Part shown: piece by piece, positions 8,372 through 16,670 of the stretch
How the letters are laid out: every line of letters starts with the position of its first letter
Numbering within the stretch: position 1 is the first letter of the stretch
Assembly: GCA_022447365.1 (NCBI GenBank)
Contig: JAKVBL010000009.1
Coordinates: 1-64,000 of the forward strand
DNA from: Oleiphilaceae bacterium
GTDB taxonomy: Bacteria > Pseudomonadota > Gammaproteobacteria > Pseudomonadales > Oleiphilaceae
DNA: 64,000 bases
Direction of reading: 5' to 3'
Position numbers and translations under genes: made by a program
The notes under the pieces: generated by a model
Seen by the model: the letters and a program-made list of their open reading frames with translations, nothing else
Database searches by the model: none
What the model was told of the DNA's origin: nothing

Positions 8372-9585
8372 TGCAAAAGCTAATTTCATGGATTGACGAG
8401 CGTTTACCGGTCGTCAATGCTTTTGAAAAGCATATGAGTAAATATTATGCGCCAAAGAATTTTAATGTTTTTTACTTCTTCGGCGTATTGTCGTTTGTTG
8501 TTTTAGCTAACCAGCTTTTAACTGGCATTTGGCTAACAATGAGTTATAACCCTTCAGCAGAGGGTGCATTTGCGTCTATTGAATACATCATGCGTGATGT
8601 TGAATATGGTTGGTTGTTACGATATCTGCATTCAACAGGTGCTTCGGCATTTTTTGTTGTTGTTTATATGCATATGTTCAGAGGTCTGCTGTACGGTTCG
8701 TACAAAAAGCCGCGTGAGTTGGTCTGGATCTTTGGTATGACTATTTACCTAGCTCTTATGGCCGAAGCATTTATGGGCTACTTATTACCTTGGGGACAGA
8801 TGTCTTACTGGGGTGCTCAGGTAATTGTTAACCTCTTTGGTGCAATTCCATACATCGGTGAAGGGTTGGCTTTGTGGATTCGTGGTGACTACCTGATTTC
8901 AGGCATTACCTTAAACCGTTTCTTTGCTCTTCACGTTGTTGCGTTACCAATCGTTATTCTTGCGTTGGTTGTGTTGCATATTCTCGCGCTTCATGAGGTT
9001 GGTTCTAATAACCCGGATGGTATCGATATTAAGAAAGACAAAGATGAAAACGGTATCCCAAAAGATGGTATTCCTTTCCATCCTTTCTACACAGTGCACG
9101 ATATGGTCGGTATTGTTGTATTTTTGTTCGTATTCTGCGCGGTGGTCTTCTTCTTCCCTGAAATGGGTGGTTATTTTTTAGAGAAGCCTAATTTTGAGCC
9201 GGCGAATGCTCTTAAGACGCCTGATCACATTGCGCCTGTATGGTACTTCACGCCATTCTATGCAATCTTGCGTGCTGTTCCGGATGCGTTCTTGGGTGTT
9301 GTGGCGATGGGTGCGGCAATTGCAATTTTGTTCGTATTGCCATGGTTAGATCGTAGCCCGGTGCGTTCAATGCGTTACAAAGGCAACTTAAGTAAGATTG
9401 CTCTTGTGTTGTTTATCATTTCGTTCTGCATTCTTGGTTACTTGGGTGTTGTGGTAGCAACTCCAGGTAGAACTTTGCTTGCTCAGGTCTTGACTGTTAT
9501 TTACTTCGCTTATTTCATTCTTATGCCTTGGTATACAAGTATTGAGAAAACTAAGCCTGTACCAGAAAGGGTGACAATGAAATGA
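8371..9585 (+). CDS. petB: Ubiquinol-cytochrome c reductase, cytochrome b subunit
   Basis: Membrane core of the bc1 complex that holds hemes bL and bH and the Qo and Qi quinone sites. It is 404 residues with about eight hydrophobic segments. Heme-ligand histidines appear in the second segment (LHSTGASAFF with VYMHMF) and the fourth (FFALHVVALP with LHILALHEVG). The Qo-site motif reads PVWY in place of the common PEWY, which is seen in some bc1 complexes. Its start overlaps the petA stop and its end overlaps the petC start by four bases. Confidence 0.97.
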   Translation: MQKLISWIDERLPVVNAFEKHMSKYYAPKNFNVFYFFGVLSFVVLANQLLTGIWLTMSYNPSAEGAFASIEYIMRDVEYGWLLRYLHSTGASAFFVVVYMHMFRGLLYGSYKKPRELVWIFGMTIYLALMAEAFMGYLLPWGQMSYWGAQVIVNLFGAIPYIGEGLALWIRGDYLISGITLNRFFALHVVALPIVILALVVLHILALHEVGSNNPDGIDIKKDKDENGIPKDGIPFHPFYTVHDMVGIVVFLFVFCAVVFFFPEMGGYFLEKPNFEPANALKTPDHIAPVWYFTPFYAILRAVPDAFLGVVAMGAAIAILFVLPWLDRSPVRSMRYKGNLSKIALVLFIISFCILGYLGVVVATPGRTLLAQVLTVIYFAYFILMPWYTSIEKTKPVPERVTMK

Positions 9586-10340
9586 TTAAGCTCGTTGCTA
9601 CGTTATTTTTCACAATTAGTGTGAACAGTGTATTGGCAGCTGTTGGACCGGCGGCTCCTGTTGATGATATTGATACTGATATTCGTGATCAAGAGTCTAT
9701 GCAGCGTGGGATGGCGTTGTTTACTAATTACTGTTTTGGATGCCACTCGCTTGAGTACTCGCGCTATGAACGTTCTGCAAATGACTTAGGTATCCCAAAA
9801 GAGATTTTTGAAGAAAATCTACTTGAGGGCGACGCTAAGATCGGTCAATTGATGACTACCTCTATGGATAAAGATCAAGCGAAAGCTTGGTTTGGCAATC
9901 CACCGCCTGACTTGACGTTGGTGGCGCGGTTACGGGGGCCAGATTGGTTGTATAGTTACTTGCGTGGTTTTTATGCAGATCCTTCGCGTCCATATGGGGT
10001 AAATAATGTCGTATTCAAAGATGTCGGTATGCCACATGTTCTAGCAGACCTGCAGGGTATGTGTGCTGAGCCACCACGTATGGGTATTGATACTGAAGTT
10101 GATCCTCTTTCAGGTAACATCGTTAAGAGTAGTGGCTGTCAAGAATATAAGTCGGAAGGTTCTATGACGCCAGCTGAGTATGACGAAGCCATCTATGATT
10201 TGGTAAATTACCTTGAGTATGTCGGTGAGCCGTCACGGATAGAAAGTGAGCGTATAGGATTATACGTGCTTGTCTTCTTGGCGTTCTTCTTTGTGTTCGT
10301 CTACTTCTTGAATAAAGAGTACTGGCGCGATATCCACTAA
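9582..10340 (+). CDS. petC: Ubiquinol-cytochrome c reductase, cytochrome c1 subunit
   Basis: The c-type cytochrome subunit of bc1 that passes electrons to soluble or membrane cytochrome c. The 252-residue protein has a Sec signal peptide (cleavage likely near VLA-AVG), a single CFGCH heme-binding site at residues 51-55, a GMPHVL segment likely to supply the axial Met, and a C-terminal membrane anchor (about residues 225-243). It overlaps petB by four bases and is followed by an intrinsic terminator, closing the petABC operon. Confidence 0.96.
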   Translation: MIKLVATLFFTISVNSVLAAVGPAAPVDDIDTDIRDQESMQRGMALFTNYCFGCHSLEYSRYERSANDLGIPKEIFEENLLEGDAKIGQLMTTSMDKDQAKAWFGNPPPDLTLVARLRGPDWLYSYLRGFYADPSRPYGVNNVVFKDVGMPHVLADLQGMCAEPPRMGIDTEVDPLSGNIVKSSGCQEYKSEGSMTPAEYDEAIYDLVNYLEYVGEPSRIESERIGLYVLVFLAFFFVFVYFLNKEYWRDIH

Positions 10341-10358
10341 GTCTATCTAAGTAGCTAT

Positions 10359-10391
10359 AAGGCTGTTGGCAAACGCTAACGGCCTTTTTTG
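10359..10391 (+). terminator. Intrinsic terminator after petABC
   Basis: AAGGCTGTTGGC and GCTAACGGCCTT form a stem (with one G-T pair and a small offset) around AAAC, followed by six T. It lies about 20 bases after the petC stop. Confidence 0.85.
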
Positions 10392-10410
10392 TTATAACGT
10401 GTGTTGAATT

Positions 10411-10438
10411 ATGACGCGCTTTGATAAGTGTGTATAAT
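10411..10438 (+). promoter_or_regulatory. Predicted sigma-70 promoter of sspA
   Basis: A -35 like ATGACG (10411-10416), a 16-base spacer and a perfect -10 TATAAT (10433-10438), 64 bases before the sspA ATG. Because it lies downstream of the alternative TTG start at 10421, it supports the shorter sspA. Confidence 0.65.
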
Positions 10439-10501
10439 TCTGGCAGTTTTGTATTCTATGTATCGAATTTTCGATGCGTTCTATTTATAAGGAGCTCTTG
10501 T

Positions 10502-11131
10502 ATGGGCGTTGTGACCAAACGGTCGTCGATGACGTTTTTTTCTGATGGTGCAAGCCACTATAGCCACCGAGTCCGTATCGTTCTCGCCGAAAAAGGTGTG
10601 GCAGTAGATATTATTGATGTCGATCCAGATGAAAAGCCTGCAGAGTTAGCTGATCATAACCCATACAATGAATTGCCTACATTGGTAGATCGTGATCTTG
10701 TATTGTATGAAGCTGATATCATGATGGAGTATTTAGATGAGCGTTTCCCTCATCCTCCATTGTTGCCTGTCTACCCAGTAGCACGCGCGCAGAGTCGTCT
10801 AATGATGTACCGAATTTCAAAAGACTGGTGCTCTCTTGTTGACTCTATCCTAGCGGATCCAGAATCTTCATCTGCAAATGAAAAGCGTAAAGAGTTCAAA
10901 GAAAGTCTTTTGGCAACAGCACCAATTTTTGCTGATAAGCCTTTCTTTATGAGTGAAGAGTTTACGATTGTAGATTGCTGCATTGCGGCCTTGTTGTGGC
11001 GTTTGCCTGTGCTAGGCATTGAGTTGTCAGAGCCAGCAGCTAAGCCGATATTACGTTATATGGATCAGATGTTCTCTCGTGAGTCATTCCAAGAGAGTTT
11101 GTCTGAAGTTGAAGCAGAAATGCGTCACTAG
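10502..11131 (+). CDS. sspA: Stringent starvation protein A
   Basis: An RNA polymerase-associated protein with a glutathione S-transferase fold, involved in starvation and acid responses in gammaproteobacteria. The 209-residue form from ATG 10502 is chosen because AAGGAG lies eight bases before it and the promoter TATAAT is at 10433-10438. A longer in-frame reading from 10421 would start inside the promoter. The N-terminal thioredoxin-like half opens with [16 protein letters not shown] and includes [13 protein letters not shown]. sspB follows 24 bases later. Confidence 0.95.
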   Translation: MGVVTKRSSMTFFSDGASHYSHRVRIVLAEKGVAVDIIDVDPDEKPAELADHNPYNELPTLVDRDLVLYEADIMMEYLDERFPHPPLLPVYPVARAQSRLMMYRISKDWCSLVDSILADPESSSANEKRKEFKESLLATAPIFADKPFFMSEEFTIVDCCIAALLWRLPVLGIELSEPAAKPILRYMDQMFSRESFQESLSEVEAEMRH

Positions 11132-11155
11132 TCACTAGCATACAAGGAGGATGGT

Positions 11156-11554
11156 GTGACCCCAAGTAGGCCATACCTGGTTCGTGCATTAAATCAATGG
11201 ATTATTGATAACGGCCTAACACCGTATTTGGTAGTGGATGCCGGTATTCAGGGCGTTCATGTGCCTGAAGATTATGTAACTAATGGTCAGATCATCCTCA
11301 ACATCAGTCCTAGCGCTGTAACAAATTTACTTATCGAAGATGCCGCAATTGAGTTTCAAGCTCGTTTTGGTGGTGTTCCGATGCAGGTATATATCCCAGT
11401 AGTTGCTGTCATGGCAATCTATGCAAAAGAGAATGGCCAAGGCATGGTTTTTGGTGCGGAGCCAGGTGCACCTGAGCCGCCACCATTCGATGAAGAGCCG
11501 GTACAAGAGCAGGGTTCTTCACCTCAGAAGCCATCTTTGAAGATAGTTAAGTAA
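11156..11554 (+). CDS. sspB: ClpXP protease specificity-enhancing factor
   Basis: An adaptor that delivers ssrA-tagged proteins to ClpXP. The 132-residue protein has the N-terminal substrate-binding fold (RPYLVRALNQWIIDNGLTPY, then HVPEDYV), a Pro/Glu-rich flexible linker, and the ClpX-binding tail SLKIVK at the extreme C-terminus. GTG start with a strong AAGGAGG five bases upstream. It forms an operon with sspA and ends four bases from the convergent diaA gene. Confidence 0.96.
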   Translation: MTPSRPYLVRALNQWIIDNGLTPYLVVDAGIQGVHVPEDYVTNGQIILNISPSAVTNLLIEDAAIEFQARFGGVPMQVYIPVVAVMAIYAKENGQGMVFGAEPGAPEPPPFDEEPVQEQGSSPQKPSLKIVK

Positions 11555-11558
11555 GCCT

Positions 11559-12125
11559 TTATAAGGCTGCGCCAAATAGCTTCGATTCAACAGATTTTAT
11601 AAGAGCGTTGCAGGCAAATATCGCCAACTGAAGTCCGTTCGAGATGGAATTTGTTGGTAGCTTGATCAAGGCATCAGTCATATAGTTTGTCGCATCTTCG
11701 GAGCCATTAATGAGCAGTGTTTTGATTCCTTTCTCTTGTGCTGTTGTTAGGGCTTCCTCGAAACTTTTGTGTTCATCTCCGATACTGATTAATACTAATA
11801 CATCACTTTCCATTCCCATTGCTTGAATCTGTTTAGCGATCATATTGGCAGATGATGTGTCGCTATTTAGGCTGTCTAAACCGATATTGATTGCAGGGAA
11901 GCCTGGGCGCTCAAATTCATATTGGTCCATAAAGGCAGAACTAATGATTTGTGCAATCGGGTTAGCAAACCCAAGGCCGCATACTAAGAGCTTTTTGTCA
12001 TTAAGTAGGGCGTCTACGATTAAGGTGCTTGCGTGATCGGTTTCTGATGCAATGCTCGTAATGTGCTCTGAGGCGATATCGATTTGGTCGCACAAATATT
12101 TGGCAATTGGGGAAAGGTCGTTCAT
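11559..12125 (-). CDS. diaA: SIS-domain protein, DnaA initiator-associating DiaA type
   Basis: A phosphosugar isomerase-fold protein of 188 residues. The SIS domain is recognised from KKLLVCGLGFANPIAQIISS (about residues 44-63) and DVLVLISIGDEHKSFEEAL. In E. coli the same gene order (lpoA-yraN-diaA) encodes DiaA, which promotes DnaA assembly at oriC; Pseudomonas annotations call the equivalent GmhA. The position here favours DiaA. GmhA of heptose synthesis is the main alternative. The downstream BON-domain gene (dolP) found in both groups is absent. Confidence 0.82.
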   Translation of the reverse strand: MNDLSPIAKYLCDQIDIASEHITSIASETDHASTLIVDALLNDKKLLVCGLGFANPIAQIISSAFMDQYEFERPGFPAINIGLDSLNSDTSSANMIAKQIQAMGMESDVLVLISIGDEHKSFEEALTTAQEKGIKTLLINGSEDATNYMTDALIKLPTNSISNGLQLAIFACNALIKSVESKLFGAAL

Positions 12126-12130
12126 TGGTA

Positions 12131-12484
12131 CTAATGTGCTCCAAATGCTGATTTAATCCAGTTGATAGGCTGTTTGCATTCATGTGTGTCGAATGTGACG
12201 GTATCGAAACGACAGGTGCTATCAAATAGTTTGTGCTGTTGCATGTAAAGTAAGGCAGTTTTTACTAGTTTCGCTTGCTTTGGGTTGTTGATACTTTCTT
12301 GCGCACTGCCAAAGGTATCGGTTTTACGATAACGAACTTCGACAAATACAATCGCGTGGTGATCGCGCATTATAAGATCGATTTCTCCTAGGCGGCATGA
12401 ATAATTGCGGGCAATAAGTTTTAGTCCGTTCTTCAATAGATGCTTTTCTGCCAATCGCTCGTATTTCGTTCCCTTGTTGTTCAT
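12131..12484 (-). CDS. yraN: UPF0102/YraN family endonuclease-like protein
   Basis: A 117-residue protein of the YraN family, which has a restriction-endonuclease-like (PD-(D/E)XK) fold. The family signature is visible: YERLAEKHLLKNGLKLIARN, then CRLGEIDLIMRD, then VFVEVRYRK. The Glu, Asp and Glu-Val-Arg positions match the expected active-site arrangement. The cellular role is poorly known. It lies between lpoA and diaA with spacings of 23 and 5 bases, in one minus-strand operon. Confidence 0.93.
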   Translation of the reverse strand: MNNKGTKYERLAEKHLLKNGLKLIARNYSCRLGEIDLIMRDHHAIVFVEVRYRKTDTFGSAQESINNPKQAKLVKTALLYMQQHKLFDSTCRFDTVTFDTHECKQPINWIKSAFGAH

Positions 12485-12507
12485 TTATATCGTCCCTGAT
12501 ACATGAA

Positions 12508-14325
12508 TTAATTAATTGGTATAGCTTTCCCGCCTTGATATTTAGCCCATTGCAGTCTTCGGATAATTGATCCATCGTCGTCAATAGCGAGTTTCCCTGT
12601 TCGTCCCTGAACAAAGCTATTTGGGATCTCGCGGAGCAACGCTAAGCGTGGCGATAGTGCATACGCATCGGCGCCTAAAGCGTAAAAGCGCATGTATTGT
12701 GCTGCGATATTCTTTCGCGAGGCATCGATTTGTAGCTTAATTTGATCTGTTTTATTAAAAGCCCACGGGATATCTATAAATTGGACTCCAGATAGGTCAT
12801 TGTTCGTGTCAGTACTGTTCGGTTCGTGGATACTTGATGTGGCGAACACCGGAATGTCATCAGCGAAGTTGAATGCAAAGAGCGGATTGATGCGTTTGGC
12901 GTTCTGATTGTTTCCGAGTAACACAATTGCATCAATATCACGACGTCGTTCGGGGCGGGTCTCAAGTTTTAAGCCGGTAAGCCGCGCTATTGCGTTGCTA
13001 CGCTTCTTGCTTGTGTCGGTAGATAGAAGCGCTGCAACTGCGTCAGAGAGAGAGGTTTCCTTGCCATAGGCAGCTTGTGCAACGATGTTTCCACCTTGCT
13101 TCTCAAATAGTTCGTAGAAAGCACTTGTTAAACGTGACCCACGGCTTGTGGCATCGCGAATGATCGCAACGCGGTTCAAGCCTCGCTCTACTAATCGGTT
13201 AGCGATTTGGGCTAATTCGTGTTCTGGAGCAAGTCCGAAGAAATATAACTCGTCATTGATGAGTGTTCCATCTGAGGAATTTAACGCCAAGGTCGTAATA
13301 GGCAATTCCGTCAAATCATTAAGTTGTTGAATGTTTGATTTTACAACCGGACCAATAATAAGTGTGTTCGGACTGTTATCGATTGCTTGGTTATATAACG
13401 AAGGGATTGTTTGGCGGTTCGTATCAAATGCCTCGATGCTGATTGGTTTTTGTGCAATAAAGTTCGCAGCCAAGAACCCGTCGGCAATAGCAATGCCAAT
13501 ATTTTCAAATTGCCCGCTAAATGGCAGCGCCAGAATAATTTTATTGGGCGCCGTTTCAGGAAGCTTAATTAGTGCTTCAAGTTCAAAAGGGAGGTTGTCA
13601 GTAGCTGGGTGGCGAGGGTTTTGGTTGAGCCAGTTTGTAAGAAGAGTGTATTGCTCGTCGATACTTGCCGTCGAAAACTTGAGTTGTTTTGCGAGATCTA
13701 CCCAAGCGATGGTGTTATCTAGATGGCCATCTTCTTGAAATGCGACGAGGTCGTTTAATTCGGTTCTTTGGAGTAGTAACCAAATTTCCTCGCTAAGCTG
13801 CGCGCTCTGTTGATAGCCAAAGACGCCTTGGTAATCTGATAGGAGTACTGCTGCATCCAAAGGGCGGTTTATTTTGCTATATGCCGTCGCAAGTAAGCGA
13901 ACGATAGTTTCTTGCTGAGACAGGCTAGTTCTGAGGATGCTATCGACCTGGAGGTCGTCTAGCGTTGTTTTTAAAGTTTCGACATTATTTGTTTGAAGAG
14001 ATGTTTCAATTAACGTCAGGTTATAAGTGGAAATTTCGTCTGATGTTAAGCTCTGCGTTTGTACGTTCTGTAAAGCATGTTGCGCTTGTGTGTAATAGCC
14101 TTGCTCAAGAAAGGCTTGTGCAGCGTTTAAATAATATCGATTCTTTTGGGTTTCGGATGTTTGCGCTTTTGCATCTTGAAGATACTGTTCTCCAACGCTT
14201 AAAGGTTTGATTTCTTGTTCAGGAGATTTCCCGCCAGTTATGGTCTTGGGCTGACTGCTGCACCCGGCAATGATTAAGCCAATTGAGAGTGAGAGCGTCA
14301 GAAATCTTAGGGGTATTCTAATCAT
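12508..14325 (-). CDS. lpoA: Penicillin-binding protein activator LpoA
   Basis: An outer-membrane lipoprotein that activates the peptidoglycan synthase PBP1A from the periplasmic face. The 605-residue precursor has a lipoprotein signal ending at LIIAGCSS (lipid-modified Cys near residue 22). An N-terminal TPR-like helical domain (about 45-240) is followed by a C-terminal domain resembling periplasmic binding proteins (from about residue 260, KIILALPFSGQFENIG). It is somewhat shorter than the E. coli protein. It is divergent from rsmI, as in E. coli, and followed by yraN and diaA. Confidence 0.93.
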   Translation of the reverse strand: MIRIPLRFLTLSLSIGLIIAGCSSQPKTITGGKSPEQEIKPLSVGEQYLQDAKAQTSETQKNRYYLNAAQAFLEQGYYTQAQHALQNVQTQSLTSDEISTYNLTLIETSLQTNNVETLKTTLDDLQVDSILRTSLSQQETIVRLLATAYSKINRPLDAAVLLSDYQGVFGYQQSAQLSEEIWLLLQRTELNDLVAFQEDGHLDNTIAWVDLAKQLKFSTASIDEQYTLLTNWLNQNPRHPATDNLPFELEALIKLPETAPNKIILALPFSGQFENIGIAIADGFLAANFIAQKPISIEAFDTNRQTIPSLYNQAIDNSPNTLIIGPVVKSNIQQLNDLTELPITTLALNSSDGTLINDELYFFGLAPEHELAQIANRLVERGLNRVAIIRDATSRGSRLTSAFYELFEKQGGNIVAQAAYGKETSLSDAVAALLSTDTSKKRSNAIARLTGLKLETRPERRRDIDAIVLLGNNQNAKRINPLFAFNFADDIPVFATSSIHEPNSTDTNNDLSGVQFIDIPWAFNKTDQIKLQIDASRKNIAAQYMRFYALGADAYALSPRLALLREIPNSFVQGRTGKLAIDDDGSIIRRLQWAKYQGGKAIPIN

Positions 14326-14389
14326 GTTGAATGCAGTAGGAGGAACGAAGCTGTTATCATACGGTAATTCTAGAGCGAGGATAACAAAT

Positions 14390-15220
14390 TTGGAAAGCGC
14401 TATTTATATTGTTGCCACACCTATTGGTAATTTAGGCGATATTTCTCAGCGAGCGATCGAAGTTCTTGGGAATGCCGATCTGATCGCGGCGGAAGATACA
14501 AGGCATACAAAGAAGTTGTTGTCTCATCTAGGTATTCAGAAAGAAATGCTCTCCCTGCATGAGCATAATGAGCGAGAACGGGTTGATCAGCTCGTTGGTT
14601 TGGTTAATCAAGGAAAGAGCGTAGCGTTGGTCTCTGATGCAGGCACGCCCCTGATTTCAGATCCAGGCTATGTGCTGGTGTCTCAGGCGCGGGCACAGGG
14701 TGTAAAGGTTTTACCTGTTCCGGGTGCATGTGCGTTGATTGCCGCACTAAGTGCATCTGGGGTCGCGAGTGCTCGATTTTCCTTCGAAGGTTTCTTACCT
14801 GTTAAGCAAAAAGCGAAGCGAGAACAGTTGGCAGCATTGGTCGATGAGCAACGGACAACGATATTTTACGAATCGACCCATCGAATTATGGATACGATGA
14901 AAGCTCTGTGTGACGAGTTGCCGGCTAGAAATATATGTTTGGCTCGTGAGTTAACGAAAACGTTTGAAACTTTTCTTGTTGGTACCGTTGAAGACGTTTT
15001 GTCGAGCTTGAATGAAGACGAAAACCAGCGTCGTGGTGAGTTCGTTCTTTTGGTTGAAGGTGTTCAGGAGAGTGATGCTTCTAGCGAAATAACGCCAGAG
15101 GCACGTGCTTTACTTTTGTCTTTGGCAAAAGAATTGCCTCCCAAAAAAGCGGCTTCTCTTGTGGCTGAGCATTATGCCTTGAATAAAAAAGATCTATATA
15201 AGCTGCTAGTAGAAAATTAG
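14390..15220 (+). CDS. rsmI: 16S rRNA 2'-O-methyltransferase (C1402)
   Basis: Methylates the ribose of C1402 in 16S rRNA with S-adenosylmethionine. A TTG at 14390 gives a 276-residue protein that begins MESAIYIVATPIGNLGDIS, matching the usual RsmI N-terminus, with GAGG about ten bases upstream. Longer in-frame starts at 14270 or 14324 would overlap the divergent lpoA start and add residues not found in the family. Further signatures are AAEDTRHTKKLL and VSDAGTPLISDPG. The C-terminal helical part ends with KKDLYKLLVEN. Confidence 0.93.
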   Translation: MESAIYIVATPIGNLGDISQRAIEVLGNADLIAAEDTRHTKKLLSHLGIQKEMLSLHEHNERERVDQLVGLVNQGKSVALVSDAGTPLISDPGYVLVSQARAQGVKVLPVPGACALIAALSASGVASARFSFEGFLPVKQKAKREQLAALVDEQRTTIFYESTHRIMDTMKALCDELPARNICLARELTKTFETFLVGTVEDVLSSLNEDENQRRGEFVLLVEGVQESDASSEITPEARALLLSLAKELPPKKAASLVAEHYALNKKDLYKLLVEN

Positions 15221-15290
15221 TGTTCGTTCCTTGTTAAAAGTCAAAAATTGAACCAAACTCTGGTCTAAATAAATATTGCGAGGTGAGCTC

Positions 15291-15968
15291 ATGATTGATC
15301 TCTGCCGATGCATTAAGTGTTGTTCTTGCCGTGTCGGCATTATTCTTTTTGTTTTCGTTCCTCTTAAAAATTCATATGCCTTTGATTTGCTATCCGAAGG
15401 AGCGCTAGATTCCGTGTCTGCTGTATCGGCAGAATCTGCTGAGGCTCTTTTGAATGTTGCGGGCTCTCCGGCGGCAGGTATAACAATAGATGGATACGAG
15501 TCGCTACCTTTTCGAGACGGTGATGTTGATGGGCAAGACCAAGGAAGTGCTCCTTTGGATTCTGCTTTAGCTGATCAGGTTGAGGCTTGGGCTGATGAGC
15601 GGCGCAATTCATCAGGCTCTGGGTTTGAGGTGGGTTTCGTTGATGAGTTGCCTGCTGCGGTAATCGAACAGGCCGTTCAAGAAGAGTCTGCTGCTATTCA
15701 AACTGTGATCAATGCAGATGACCCTGAGGGTGAAACTGACGAGCCAGATTTTGAGGTAAATCGAGTCGATCGTTTGTTCGAGGCGCGTTCTAATGAGCTT
15801 GGCCCTACTAGGTTTGTTTTAGATAGAGATTTCGATCGCCGCGCGTCGATTAATGTTGATCCGAATGATTTTGATCGAAATGCGGGGGATGCTTATGTGT
15901 TCAACGTTGATTCAGCCAATTCCAATCGAAGAACAGCAGTGAGAGACGAGTTTAAGCCTCTCTTCTAG
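15291..15968 (+). CDS. Secreted acidic hypothetical protein
   Basis: I do not recognise this gene. From ATG 15291 (GAGGTGAG just upstream) it gives 225 residues. The N-terminus has an unusual cysteine-rich start (CRCIKCCSC) before a hydrophobic core and a likely signal cleavage near SYA-FDLL. The mature part is strongly acidic, Ala/Asp/Glu-rich and low in predicted structure, with a C-terminal half rich in Asp, Arg and Asn (for example FVLDRDFDRRASINVDPNDF). This suggests an exported or cell-surface protein. It sits alone between rsmI and the RNase P RNA gene. A TTG at 15276 would add five residues and is less likely. Confidence 0.65.
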   Translation: MIDLCRCIKCCSCRVGIILFVFVPLKNSYAFDLLSEGALDSVSAVSAESAEALLNVAGSPAAGITIDGYESLPFRDGDVDGQDQGSAPLDSALADQVEAWADERRNSSGSGFEVGFVDELPAAVIEQAVQEESAAIQTVINADDPEGETDEPDFEVNRVDRLFEARSNELGPTRFVLDRDFDRRASINVDPNDFDRNAGDAYVFNVDSANSNRRTAVRDEFKPLF

Positions 15969-15999
15969 CGCGCTTACCTGTTTATTGCCAATTAAAAAC

Positions 16000-16027
16000 T
16001 TGCGATCTATTTGTTAGTGATTACACT
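16000..16027 (+). promoter_or_regulatory. Predicted promoter of the RNase P RNA gene
   Basis: A -35 like TTGCGA (16000-16005), a 16-base spacer and a -10 like TACACT (16022-16027). The expected start, near 16034, coincides with the first base of the terminal P1 helix of the RNA. Confidence 0.6.
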
Positions 16028-16032
16028 ACGTG

Positions 16033-16370
16033 CCGAGCTTGCTGGACAATCGCTTCTTTCGAGAAGAGGAAAGTCCGGGCTCCATAGAGCAGAGTGCCAG
16101 GTAATCCCTGGGGGGCGCGAGCCTACGGAAAGTGCAGCAGAAAGTATACCGCCAGCATTGTTGGTAAGGGTGAAAAGGTGCGGTAAGAGCGCACCGCGCG
16201 ACTGGTAACAGTTCGTGGCGATGGTAAACCCCACTCGGAGCAAGACCAAATAGAAACCCTAAGGTGTGGCTCGCGCTGGGTTTGGGTAGGTTGCTTGAGC
16301 CTGATGGTGACGTCAGGCCTAGATGAATGATTGTCCTCGACAGAACCCGGCTTATAGGCAAGCTCAAAAT
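16033..16370 (+). ncRNA. rnpB: RNase P RNA (bacterial type A)
   Basis: Catalytic RNA of RNase P, which matures tRNA 5' ends. The conserved cores are all present: GAGGAAAGTCCGGGCTCC (from 16055), GGTAAGGGTGAAAAGGTGCG, the AAGAGCGCACCGCGCGACTG block, GGAGCAAGACCAAATAGA, and the 3' AGATGAATGATTGTCC with ACAGAACCCGGCTTA. GAGCTTGC (16035-16042) pairs with GCAAGCTC (16358-16365) to close helix P1 and set both ends. P3 is reduced to a 5-bp stem with a TTCG loop and P12 to a few pairs, so this is a compact member. It lies between a hypothetical gene and mraZ. Confidence 0.96.
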
Positions 16371-16570
16371 TCCTCTTTATAGTTGAACTCCCTTCTTTCC
16401 TTTCCTTAATCGTTCAAAACATTCTTAAACTTAAAGTAATTTCTAGAATAGATCTTTATGCTACTGAAATAATTGAAAAAAACACTTCGCGACTTGTTGT
16501 TTTTCTCCGGTTCATCTCCTCAAACCCCTTTAACGGTGCTGCTTTCCCTCATTTTGCTTACGAAATTTGC

Positions 16571-16599
16571 TTGATTTAGCACTATTGAGTTTCTATAGT
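16571..16599 (+). promoter_or_regulatory. Predicted dcw cluster promoter (Pmra)
   Basis: A -35 like TTGATT (16571-16576), a 17-base spacer and a -10 TATAGT (16594-16599). Transcription should start near 16606, about 65 bases before mraZ. The MraZ-type repeats overlap the -10 and the start. Confidence 0.65.
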
Positions 16600-16633
16600 G
16601 GGAAAAAGTAGTGAAAGGTGGGTTTTTTTGGTA
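16599..16633 (+). promoter_or_regulatory. Candidate MraZ-binding repeats
   Basis: TGGGA (16599) and TGGGT (16619) lie exactly 20 bases apart, with a degenerate TAGTG at 16609 and a partial TGGTA at 16629. This gives four units at 10-base period. MraZ is known to bind TGGGN direct repeats spaced by five bases and to repress its own operon; the overlap with the -10 fits that. Confidence 0.6.
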
Positions 16634-16670
16634 TTTTTTACCAAATTATAATAATTCAGGGGTTTGAAGG

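Larger units (their letters stand above)
16371..16670. other. Intergenic region between rnpB and mraZ
   Basis: A 300-base, AT-rich spacer with no ORF. Its 3' end carries the mraZ promoter and MraZ-type repeats. I see no clear intrinsic terminator for the RNase P RNA; maturation may rely on processing. Confidence 0.5.

Noticed and set aside
10421-10501. N-terminal extension of sspA from a TTG
   Set aside because: The TATAAT promoter box lies inside this stretch, and AAGGAG fits ATG 10502.
11553-11567. AGCCTT/AAGGCT inverted repeat between sspB and diaA as a terminator
   Set aside because: The stem is six base pairs with a 3-base loop and there is no T-run on either strand.
14270-14389. Longer rsmI starting at 14270 or at ATG 14324
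   Set aside because: Both overlap the divergent lpoA start and add residues absent from the family; TTG 14390 gives the standard N-terminus.
16007-16367. ORFs on both strands between 16007 and 16367
   Set aside because: They lie within the RNase P RNA gene and are chance readings of structured RNA.
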